Notes under the pieces: model-generated
What the model was told of the DNA's origin: nothing
The model's database searches: none
The model's input: the letters and a program-made list of their open reading frames with translations, nothing else
Program-made: the position numbers and the translations under genes
Part shown: positions 29,593 through 39,100 of the stretch, piece after piece
Position numbering within the stretch: the first letter of the stretch is position 1
Layout: each line of letters opens with the position of its first letter
NCBI RefSeq assembly: GCF_030384665.1
Contig: NC_083679.1
Location: forward strand, 1,054,001-1,118,000
DNA length: 64,000 bases
Source: Lodderomyces elongisporus
Taxonomy: Eukaryota; Ascomycota; Pichiomycetes; Serinales; Debaryomycetaceae
Reading direction: 5' to 3'

Positions 29593-31758
29593 ATGACTAT
29601 ACACCATACAAGCTCGCCGACTTCGGTGGCCGAGTTGACATCAGCTGATAAGCACCAACATCAACATATCGAACATCAAGAACAAGAACAAAGTCAAGGA
29701 CAAGAACAAAGTCAAGGACAAGACCAAGGACAAGGACAAGAACAAGAGCAAGAACTAGGACAAGAACCAGGACAAGAACCAGGACAAAGTCAGGAACAAG
29801 AACAAGGACAAGAACAAGAAGGTCCTCAACAGCAACGGGATGGTTTGCAACCTCACGATGAACAAGGTTTACAAAAACAAACACAATCCCAACAAGACCA
29901 GGAACAACACCAGAATCAAGCGGGCTTTGTGAACCACGCGCACCCACCACACCAGCCTATTAAGCGAAGGAGGAAATCATCCATCACCCCACCATTTGCA
30001 TCCTCTTCCCAGAATTACAACAAGATTTCAGAATACTACAATCGCATATACCACAATTATTACCATTCGAAACACGTGTTGTCACCTAACCCGCGCTACG
30101 TCAATATCAAAACCTCGGTGAATCACTGGCAGTTGAGAGACTTGTTAAAGTACTGTCCTAACGAAAATCAGATTTGCTTTACAAAGAATGATACTATACA
30201 ATATTATGATTTCGACACAATGACAACTGGGGAAAAGACGGTTAACTTTGATTATTACCCAAGGTGTTTTGATATCAGTGGCGAATACACAGCTACCGGC
30301 GGACTTCTCACTTCAACCTCGTCGAAAACCATGAACTTGACTAATGTTTTGGAGTCAAGTACCTTGCAACAACAACAACAACTGCTGCAACAACATCAAC
30401 TTCAACTGGCATCTTCAATGATTAGAAGAAATATTGCAAAGGGATTATTCTCATTGTGCCGCGGAGATCAGACGCACACCATCAAGATTGGAGAACAAAT
30501 CAATAATGATGTCAAGATAAACCCCGTTTCGAACCAGAATCTACAGATTCACTTGTCAAACAATGATAGCCACTTGTATTGTATGGATGTGAGCAACTCA
30601 CAGTTTACCATAACAAACAAAATAAACTGTGAGCAAAATACCTGTCTTAATGCAAGTGCAAAAAACCCAAGGTCAAATTTAATCACCGTAGTTGGTGACT
30701 CGTCATCGATTTTCCTTGTAGACCCATTACTGAAGTCACCAGTGACTAAAACAATCAAGGGTGATCACGATGGCGGGTTTAGTGTATCGTACCACCCGGA
30801 TGGTAATATATTTTCCACTGTTTTCCAAGATGGTATCTGCCAACTTTATGACTTGAGAAATTTATCGTCCCCACTACACGAGTTTGAGTCAACAAGAGTG
30901 GGACACCAATCTGGTGCATTCAGAGTATGCAAGATTTCACAAACAAGTGGATTAAACTGTGGCAGTGAATTGATGGTAATAGCAGAGCATGTTGGCCGGG
31001 TACACTTGGTGGATTTAAAGACAATGGAGAGACAGGTTATTGTTGTTCCCGCAGCATTGGACCAATTTGCCACACACCAATTGAATGGTACATCAGGTGT
31101 ACGGGAAATGGAAATATATGGAGAGCAAGGTACAATGCTCCAGCAATCCCAAGGGTTTAACTCACCATTGGTGTATGAGTATGAATACTTGGTGAATAAG
31201 AAAATTTTTAAGGATTTCAGTTATGACTCGATGAATGAATCACTGGGGGATGTACTCAATATGCTTAGAAGAAACTCCCAACCATTGAACCCATTGCAAA
31301 CACCACCTCATTACCAACAACATAGCCAACGCCACCAACTTCCACTGCAACAACAAGAGTATCATCGACAACAGCAGCAACAGCAGCAACAGCAGATGCG
31401 CCAAGTGTATGATGAAATTGACTTGGATCAGCAATTGAACGAGATATACCGTACATATACCCCACATTCAACTGCAATAAACCACTCGGGATCCAATAGT
31501 TCCACAAACTCAGTCTCAAGTTCAATTTATCACTCGGGATGGTGCGAAGATTCGTATCAACAACTGACAAATCACGTGCACGGAGAAATGGAGCTCAGTG
31601 GAGTGGATTTTATTCCTGGTGCAACATATGGTGGTAGTGGTAGTGGTAGTGGTGCAGAAATGAGGATTGCAATTGCATGTCAGGATGCAGGTATGGTACT
31701 TTGGGACGTTAATTCAATGTTGAGACGTAGTATTGGTGGAAGTTTTGAATTTGTTTAG
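29593..31758 (+). CDS. WD40-repeat protein of the DUF2415 type, with Gln/Glu/Gly repeat N-terminus
   Basis: A 721-residue beta-propeller protein similar in layout to an uncharacterised family known from fission yeast (WD repeat plus DUF2415). The first 100 residues are a tandem of EQGQ, EQEQ and GQEPGQ units, clearly low-complexity. The folded part starts near residue 155 (NIKTSVNHWQLRDLLKYC) and runs through WD-like blades: DGGFSVSYHPDGNIFSTVFQ-DGICQLYDLRN near 400, then GSELMVIAEHVGRVHLVDL. Gln inserts sit near 260 and 590. The last blade is GVDFIPGATYGG ... IACQDAGMVLWDVNSMLRRS. No enzyme motif is present; a scaffold role is the normal expectation. The ATG is the first in frame. Confidence 0.72.
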   Translation: MTIHHTSSPTSVAELTSADKHQHQHIEHQEQEQSQGQEQSQGQDQGQGQEQEQELGQEPGQEPGQSQEQEQGQEQEGPQQQRDGLQPHDEQGLQKQTQSQQDQEQHQNQAGFVNHAHPPHQPIKRRRKSSITPPFASSSQNYNKISEYYNRIYHNYYHSKHVLSPNPRYVNIKTSVNHWQLRDLLKYCPNENQICFTKNDTIQYYDFDTMTTGEKTVNFDYYPRCFDISGEYTATGGLLTSTSSKTMNLTNVLESSTLQQQQQLLQQHQLQLASSMIRRNIAKGLFSLCRGDQTHTIKIGEQINNDVKINPVSNQNLQIHLSNNDSHLYCMDVSNSQFTITNKINCEQNTCLNASAKNPRSNLITVVGDSSSIFLVDPLLKSPVTKTIKGDHDGGFSVSYHPDGNIFSTVFQDGICQLYDLRNLSSPLHEFESTRVGHQSGAFRVCKISQTSGLNCGSELMVIAEHVGRVHLVDLKTMERQVIVVPAALDQFATHQLNGTSGVREMEIYGEQGTMLQQSQGFNSPLVYEYEYLVNKKIFKDFSYDSMNESLGDVLNMLRRNSQPLNPLQTPPHYQQHSQRHQLPLQQQEYHRQQQQQQQQQMRQVYDEIDLDQQLNEIYRTYTPHSTAINHSGSNSSTNSVSSSIYHSGWCEDSYQQLTNHVHGEMELSGVDFIPGATYGGSGSGSGAEMRIAIACQDAGMVLWDVNSMLRRSIGGSFEFV

Positions 31759-32604
31759 GTTAAGCCAAAGTATGAGCAACAAAGAAGGAGCGAAAAGCGA
31801 GGGATGGACAATACGGAGTGAAAGAACAGTTTGCATTGTTTGTAGGAATGATACTTTTTTAATGAGATTATGTTTTAACCCATTTACAAATGACTCTCTT
31901 GCTCACAACGTTTTTTTGTAAAACATTTTTGTTGCAAAGATGGTAATTTTTCATTTGGATTTGAAAAGAAAAAAAAAACAACTAAAAAGTTACATCTCTT
32001 GCCAACCAAAGACAGGATAAAATGTGATAAAATGTGATAATATTTACTATTTGATTCACTATACAATAAAATACTTGTTTAATACTTTTGCCTCTTGAAT
32101 ATCAAGTACATCAACCTTTGTCGCGTCAAACACTATGTTCATATCAATTATAAGTAAAATACTTCCAAAGAGCGCTTCACCTCTTGGATTATACATTCTC
32201 TTTGTTTATCCGCAATTACAACACATTAATCACGGATATATAAATATGCATGCCTCGTAATAGCTTTGACACAGATTTCTAAAAAAAAAAATCAATCAAT
32301 TTACTCATTGAAAGTAAAAAAAAACTGTGTGGCTTAATATTCGAAGCATCAAGTGTTTGCTTAGGAACGACATCTGATTGAAGTTTCATGAACAGTTCTT
32401 TCATTTGCTCATTTAATCATTTAATCATTTAATCATTTGATCATTCTCCTTTTTCCTTACCAATTTTGAAAATCTTCATTAATCAACTGCAAAACACACC
32501 ATCCAAGACTAAAATGCAACAACAGCGTCTGTAATTCTTCTTCTCTTCTCCGTTTCTTCTCCGTTTCTTCTCATTTTCTCCTAATCCCTTATTCATTCAT
32601 ATAA
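31759..32604. repeat. Convergent 3' region with tandem TCATTTAA octamer
   Basis: 846 bases between convergent genes. An octamer TCATTTAA is repeated about five times with variants at 32401-32445, just downstream of SRO9. The rest is A+T-rich with CTTCTCCGTTT repeats near 32540-32575. No gene is seen. Confidence 0.6.
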
Positions 32605-34446
32605 TTATAAAGCTTTGCGTCTCACTCTGTTTCCTTCTTCGTTTGTTTCAATATTAGAACAATCTTGCAAAGCTTCAGTAACGTTTATACCACCCTGGTT
32701 GATGATGATCTTGACTCTCTTGAAACTCAAAATCAAGTCCAATGGAACCCATCCTTCAACATCCATATTTTGTCTCAAAAAGAAATCCTTACTCAAATTC
32801 TCATCACTGAAATAGTAGTCCAATTGCTTCACTAAAGCATCCTTTGGACTTTGTTCTGGTGAGATTGGTGGTGGTGGCACCGTTGATGAGGAAATTGAAG
32901 ATGAACTAGATGAAGGGTTATATTGCTGGTGGTGTTGATGACGATGGTGGTGATGATTGTGTGAACTTGGGACAAATGGTGGTTGATGTTGTTGTGGTTG
33001 ACCCAACATTGCAGCAGCGGCAGCGGCAGCAGCAGCAGGGTTGGATTGTGCGAGGTATGGCAGAGGAACTTGCATTGGCATCATGTACATGGCTGGATGA
33101 TAGTTGTTATAATGCTGTTGTTGTGGGTTAAAGTTTTGCCCCGAAACACCACCATTTTGGTTGTTGTTGTTGTTATTGTATCTGTTCTTGTAGTTTTGTT
33201 GCCTGTAAGGGCGTGGTGCATATGGCTGTTGATGCTGACCTTGGAAGTTTGGATTGTTGTTGTGGTGTCTTTTGGAGTAACCGTTTTGTGGTCCATTATA
33301 ATTTGGATTGAAACGTCTGTTGTTGTATGGTTTATGTTGTTGATGTTGGTTTTGTTGAAGTTGTTGTGAAGGCGATGTTTCAGAATGTGGTTTTGTTTCG
33401 GAAGCAGCATCTTCATTGGAAGCAGTTTTAGAAGTTTCATTAGAAACAACATTATCACCATCTGTTGAGGCATCGGTAGCAGTAGCTGCAGAAGCAGCAC
33501 TTGAAGCATCTTTGTCTTCAGATTCAGTTTGCTTAGCGCTAGCTAATTTGGAATCAGATTCAGACTCGGATTTTTCTTCGGTGGCTGACGTTGTTGCTGT
33601 TGATGATGAAGTTGATGGTGCCTCGGCGCCATTACTGACTTTTCCACTAGCTTTTTCAGATTTACCATTGGACTGTTGAGAAGATGCAGTGGAAGCAGAT
33701 GCAGAAGCACCAGCGTTCAAAGAATCCTCTGTATTCGAAGCCTTGGCGTCGTCTCTTTTCTTGCCAGCTGGTTTTGATTTTCCACCTGCTTGGTCTCTAG
33801 AAGCAGCATTACCACCACCGGCATTACTATTGTGTCTCTTTTTGTTTCTTGGTTTCTGGCTACCAGTGTTTCTTGATTGTAAAGTGACATTCACATCGAG
33901 TGGAACCCATTTGGTGGTATTCTGCTTGATAAATTTCTTGGGCTGGCTTTTAGTAGACGGCGATTGTTCACCCAACAATGGTGTCTTTTTTGGGTCACGT
34001 ATACTCAAATCTGCTACGTCATTGGATATCGATCCCCATGCTGATGTGGTAGGTATTGGTGCAGGGGCTAAAGTTGGTTTGACTGGAGCTGCCTTGGAAG
34101 CTGATTTGTCAGCTTTGTCGGATTTGTCAGCTTTGTCAGCTTTGTCGGATTTGTCAGACTTTTCAGACTTGTCTGCATTTTCAGTTTCAGTTTCAGTTTC
34201 AGCTGATGGTGTTACACCAGAAGCGGTGTCTGCATCAGAAGCTGAGGTGGTTGCAGCAGTAGCGGATTCAGATGGAGTGGAAGATCCATTACTTGATCCA
34301 GCCTTTTCAGCTCCAGAAGATTCAGTGTTACCAGCTTCTTTTGATTGAACAGTGTTGGCACTCGAAGCTGCAGGTTTAGCTGCTTTATTAGATTCTTCGC
34401 TAAATGATTTTGCAGCAGCAGCATAAGAAATGTTGGTGGTACTCAT
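32605..34446 (-). CDS. SRO9: La-motif RNA-binding protein, Sro9/Slf1 type
   Basis: A 613-residue cytoplasmic La-related protein (LARP) that associates with mRNA and translating ribosomes. The N-terminus NISYAAAAKSFSEE matches the conserved Sro9 start. Long Ser/Ala/Thr/Lys low-complexity stretches follow, with SDKADKSDK repeats near residues 95-115 and a Trp-containing motif (TTKWVPLDVNV) near 180. Then comes an Asn/Gln/Arg/Tyr-rich prion-like part (about 370-480) and poly-Ala, His and Ser runs. The La motif is at the very C-terminus (about 525-600: LVKQLDYYFSDENLSKDFFL, then GWVPLDLILSFKRVK). No RRM follows, as in Sro9/Slf1. It is longer than the Saccharomyces protein because of the linkers. 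The ATG is the first in frame. Confidence 0.87.
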   Translation of the reverse strand: MSTTNISYAAAAKSFSEESNKAAKPAASSANTVQSKEAGNTESSGAEKAGSSNGSSTPSESATAATTSASDADTASGVTPSAETETETENADKSEKSDKSDKADKADKSDKADKSASKAAPVKPTLAPAPIPTTSAWGSISNDVADLSIRDPKKTPLLGEQSPSTKSQPKKFIKQNTTKWVPLDVNVTLQSRNTGSQKPRNKKRHNSNAGGGNAASRDQAGGKSKPAGKKRDDAKASNTEDSLNAGASASASTASSQQSNGKSEKASGKVSNGAEAPSTSSSTATTSATEEKSESESDSKLASAKQTESEDKDASSAASAATATDASTDGDNVVSNETSKTASNEDAASETKPHSETSPSQQLQQNQHQQHKPYNNRRFNPNYNGPQNGYSKRHHNNNPNFQGQHQQPYAPRPYRQQNYKNRYNNNNNNQNGGVSGQNFNPQQQHYNNYHPAMYMMPMQVPLPYLAQSNPAAAAAAAAAMLGQPQQHQPPFVPSSHNHHHHRHQHHQQYNPSSSSSSISSSTVPPPPISPEQSPKDALVKQLDYYFSDENLSKDFFLRQNMDVEGWVPLDLILSFKRVKIIINQGGINVTEALQDCSNIETNEEGNRVRRKAL

Positions 34447-36105
34447 TTTTTTTTCCGAATTTTTTTTTCTTGATGTTGTTGTTGAATATGTAACTTTTTT
34501 TTAAAATAATTCAAAATTCACTTCAAGATGTTATAAATCCTGATATTCTTTTCTTTTTTTTAATATAAATTCAAGCTTTGACGTGATTAATTTCAAGTCT
34601 TTTGGAGTTTGAGAATGACTTTTAATTAGGCAAAGCGAGGATCTATTTAAAAAACTTTATTGTTCCTATTTTTTTTCCACTCAAATGTGACAAAAAGTTC
34701 AATGCTTTCTTTTGGTGATTGAGGTTTCTTTTGTAATTTTTTTTTTTGGTTGATTGATTGATTGATTGAAAACTGTTTACAAAGTATCACTGATTTTGAT
34801 ATTCGGTGATTTTGTTAATTTCGTTTTCGCCTGGTTGGTTTTGTAAGAATGTGCTGTAGTTTTATTGACTTAATCCTCAGTAATTTTCAACAAAAACAAA
34901 TTAGTCAATGATGAAGATGTTGGCAAATATATATATATATGTAAAAATATATAGAAATATGTCGTGATAGCAGTGGTAAATGTGATGTCTTTGTTTTAGT
35001 ATTTTGCTTTTCCCACTTCGTTCGCCTCAAATGATTATGACTACTTTTAGCAAATTACCTTCAGAAACTTGTAATCCGTAACAACTTTTTTTCTTTTTCT
35101 TACTTCTATTCAATAAGCAACTGAATGTGTTGAAAGCTGGAAAAGTTGAATTGTGTGAATCAAGGGTGTGATAAGCCTGATGTATATATATATATATGTA
35201 TATATTTATTTGTAAAGGTAAGCTTTTGACGATGGTGGTTAATTCTCTTCAATTGAAGGATTCTTATAAGAGGAAAAATTTTTTTTTTTGGATTCTTTTT
35301 TTTTTTTTTTTTTTTTTCAGTGGAAAATTTTAACTCTGTGTGAAAAAAAAATAGAAAAAACTGTAGAGAAATGAGTTGAAGAGAGAAAGAGAGAGAGAAA
35401 GCAAAAAAAAAAGGGAAAAGGGAAACGACGGAGGGAGAGGGCAAAAAAAAAGGTTAGAAAAAAAGTTAGACAGACTTTCTGCCGACCTAGAGAGAGAGAG
35501 AGAGAGACAAGAAAGCTAAAGAAACTGAAAATGCATTAACTTCATTAATTGAAAAAACACCAAAAGAAAAAGGAGTTTATTGACGAAGAGGTAGATAAAA
35601 GCGGGATAAAGGGGGATAAAGAAGGATAAAGCGTTTTGGTTTTTACTAAAAAAAAAGAAGCTTGTTAATAGCTTTTTTCTATTGTGTCCAGAATACAATG
35701 CCCTCTACTGTTTTGTATGTGATTTCACGATACGACTAGGAGGAGAAATTCTTGTGTAAATTTTTTTTTTCTTTCCTTCTCTTTTCTTTTTCCTTTCCGT
35801 TGAACTCTTCTTCCTTTCGTTCGCTCGTCCCGTCTTTTCTCTCCTTCCATGGGCGCGGGCTCTGACGCGTTAAGCATTCTTTCTTTTCTTTTTTCGGTTC
35901 TTCCTTTTGGTACGTCTCAATTCCTTCCTAAACCCTAACTTCCCACCATTTCCGTGGTAAGCATTTAACAATACTTTGTCAAATATATATAAATAATTAA
36001 AAAAATACATGAATGTTCATTACATTAAATAAATTAATATCCCAATAAATACAGAAAACTAAGTAGAACGTTTGTTGACATCAACTATTGATATGTGATT
36101 CAATA
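34447..36105. other. SRO9 promoter region
   Basis: 1.66 kb upstream of SRO9. It contains T-runs (22 T at 35296-35317), a (TA)n run near 34930, a GAGA run at 35491-35506 and a G+C-rich island at 35850-35880 with ACGCGT (MCB-type) at 35875-35880. An AAACCCTAACTT word at 35930-35941 resembles a Tbf1-type ribosomal-protein promoter site. No gene is seen. Confidence 0.5.
35930..35941. promoter_or_regulatory. ACCCTAA-type (Tbf1-like) motif upstream of SRO9
   Basis: The word AAACCCTAACTT contains ACCCTAA, the telomere-like element bound by Tbf1 at ribosomal-protein genes in Candida. It lies about 1.5 kb upstream of the SRO9 ATG, close to the 3' end of the next gene, so its target is uncertain. Confidence 0.35.
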
Positions 36106-39100
36106 TTAGCTCACGGGTAATTTTTTTTCCCCATTTTGTTTTGAAAAAGAGCCATTAGATCGGGATTGTGATCTGGGCTGAGAAACAAAAGTATGTTCTA
36201 ATTCTATTTCCAGGCCTGGTTCTTTTCGTGAATTCAGTTGCAGTTTCAGTTGCAATTTTGATTTCGATTGAGATTTCGATTTTGATTTTAAACTAGACCC
36301 AGAATTGGGCTCTGACTCTGCAGCTTGCTTATTACGTGACTTTGACGACCCATTTTTTCCCTTATTATCCAATGTTGTATCATCCACAATACCCATTTCT
36401 CTTTGCACTCGTTTAGACTCTTCTTGCCACCACTTTTCAAACTCTTGCTCTTGCTTAATCTCAGAAAGTGTCTTGGTCGTAGTCTTGGTATCATTCATCC
36501 TTTCAAAAACGTCATCACGCGCTTTAAACGCCTTTACCTCAGCTAATGAGGGTGTAGAATAAACACTCGAGAAAGATGGATTTGACAAATTATAAAGCAT
36601 GTTTCCCGAATAAGGATCATTTGGTGATTTTGACCCATTGGGAGATGTTGCTCGTTTGGTTGACATAGCAATAGGCAACTTCTTATTCTTAGTACTACTA
36701 CCATTACTACCATTACTACCATTACTACCACCACAACCACCACAACCACCACTACTACTACCATTCGCTACTCCCAAAACAGGAAATGTCGTATTGATCT
36801 GATCATTGCTGGTATTTGCACTAGTATTTGCCCATGGTGCAACACTACTGCCACTAATAGCCTCTGGCTTCAATTTATCCAGAATTCGTTCCTTTGCAGC
36901 TGACGCAGCAACTAACTTTTTTCGCTCTTTTTGTGAAAGCTTGATATGAGGACCAATGCGATGTTTATACTGTTTGGAATTTTCAGGTTTGATATCCAGG
37001 GTTGAAACTAAAGGTTTGATAAGAAGTGGCGATGGCGCACCGGTTGGTTCTTGAGGTTTCCAGATGGTTTCATTAAAGATTGGAGTCGCCGTAATTGTAG
37101 ATTTAGTCTTTACAACGTTAGAAACTGAAGGCAAAGATGAAGTTGAGGACCCAGTTGAATTTAAAAATAATGTTGGGTCTGATATCGTTGTTGTGGTTGT
37201 TGTTGTTGATGTTGATGTTGCTGCTGCAGTTGCAGTTGCAACTCCACCCTTCACTGCCAGTGATTTTCCATTTCTATCAGCCAATTCAACTGGTGGGGAA
37301 AGTTTTTCTCTATTAAAAGGCAGATCTGAGATCAGGCGGCGCAGACTAGCCGATGTACTCGCCAACATTGCCAGTCGAGGATCCGAAGCTTTGTTATTTC
37401 CAATTTCCTTCCAAGTATAGTTATCTCTAAACTCTTTTATTACAGCAAGCAGTGATGCTGATGAGGCTGAAGAGCTTTTCCTTGACTTGCGTCTTTTGGT
37501 AGGTTCTTTTACCTTCTTCACTTCAAGTCTAGCATCAACCAATGGCTCAAAAGAAGAATACCCTTTGCGGTCGCTCATGAATATTTCGTTAAATTGTAAT
37601 AGATTTTCAACAAACAAGCGAGTACCTGGGATAACAGACTGAGATTGTAAGCTTGATGCCAAAGTTTTCTCCTCATTAACTTTGTTTTCCCTATTCTGAC
37701 TTGTTTCTTTGCCAATTTGTAACTGTTCATCCTTATTGGTGAATTGCTTTACTGCCATTGTGTCAAATACCTTGCATTGACTTTCTATTTTAGAAAGCAC
37801 TTCACTAGGAACATCCAACATAGAAGGATCAAATATAAGTACTTCCAAGTTATTGTATATATACCAACAACAGTTCATAAACAACTTCCAAGCTTTCAAC
37901 ATATCTGCATAAACAGCCAACTCCAAGACATTGTCCAAATAAATCATTTCGCAAAGAGCCAGTTCAAGCATTTCCTGGAGCTGATACAAGAGCAATTCGT
38001 CTGCAATTTCCATCAACTCCAACAATTCGTTAATTATATCAACTTCGTTCATTTTGTTTGCTTTTATGCCATGATTGTCTTTGTAACTCTTGGAGCTCAA
38101 GGACAAGGACAAGGTCAGATTTAGATGCAGATCACTATCAAATCCAAGCATATTCAAAAGATCACAGTTTGGAACACCATATAAATGCAGCAATAAGATT
38201 TTCATTTGCTTTTTAGAGACACCGCTGAAATCGAGTTTTGGTAAAGTATCTACTTGCATAGAGTTTTTCCATCGATTTGACAATATTGTTTCAAAAAATG
38301 CCGAGCGTGCTGCTAATAGAAAAGAGTGAGCCCGCATACTTCCATCCTGCAAAGTGAACTCAACGTCACCACCATCATTGGATGAAAAAACCTTGTCCTT
38401 TTCATTGTCTTTAACTTCATCCTCATCTTCATCTTCACTTTCCTCTTGCTCTTGCTCTTGCTCTTGCTCTTGTTTCTCAAATAACATTCCTGAAAGGTCG
38501 TTGTGAGGTTTAATTCCAAAAACTTTGCACATTTCCATATATTCATCAAATAAAACATTTGAAACACTGCTTCTTTCCAGTTTGAATAATGGATCATAAA
38601 GAGAATGCACAAAACATAGAACGGATTGTGGCAGCGTCTCTTTGGAGGTGATTAAAAATGCAGATTTATCATAGTCCCATTGTGCACTAAAGGTATCACC
38701 AATTATTAAGTCATTAGCTTCATCTAGCATTTCCTTAAATGCTCGTGACATGTATTTCAAAATATCCTTGTGAAATGGAATTTTGGTGTCCTTTACCATA
38801 ATAAATGAATCATATCCCTTTTCGAGATACAGGTTTTCATCATCTTCTAAGCATAACGCATATGAAGATGCCGCAAATCCTTTTAAAGATTGTGATTGTA
38901 ATTGAACCCGTTGGTGATCTTTACCAGAGTTCATGAAAGAAGTAATATACGTGTCGCATAAATGTTCCGTCAACTGTTGCTGCTTTCTATGTGGAATGAA
39001 TTCACTAGCAGGCGAAAGCAGTTTCAAATCATCATAGAAATCATTCATGGCAAGTTCCAATGGCACGGTCATAATATCTTCGCGTACAAACGCAAACGAA

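Noticed and set aside
33689..34348. 219-codon plus-strand frame opposite SRO9
   Set aside because: It is the antisense shadow of the Ser/Ala/Thr-rich SRO9 linker; SRO9 has a clear La motif.
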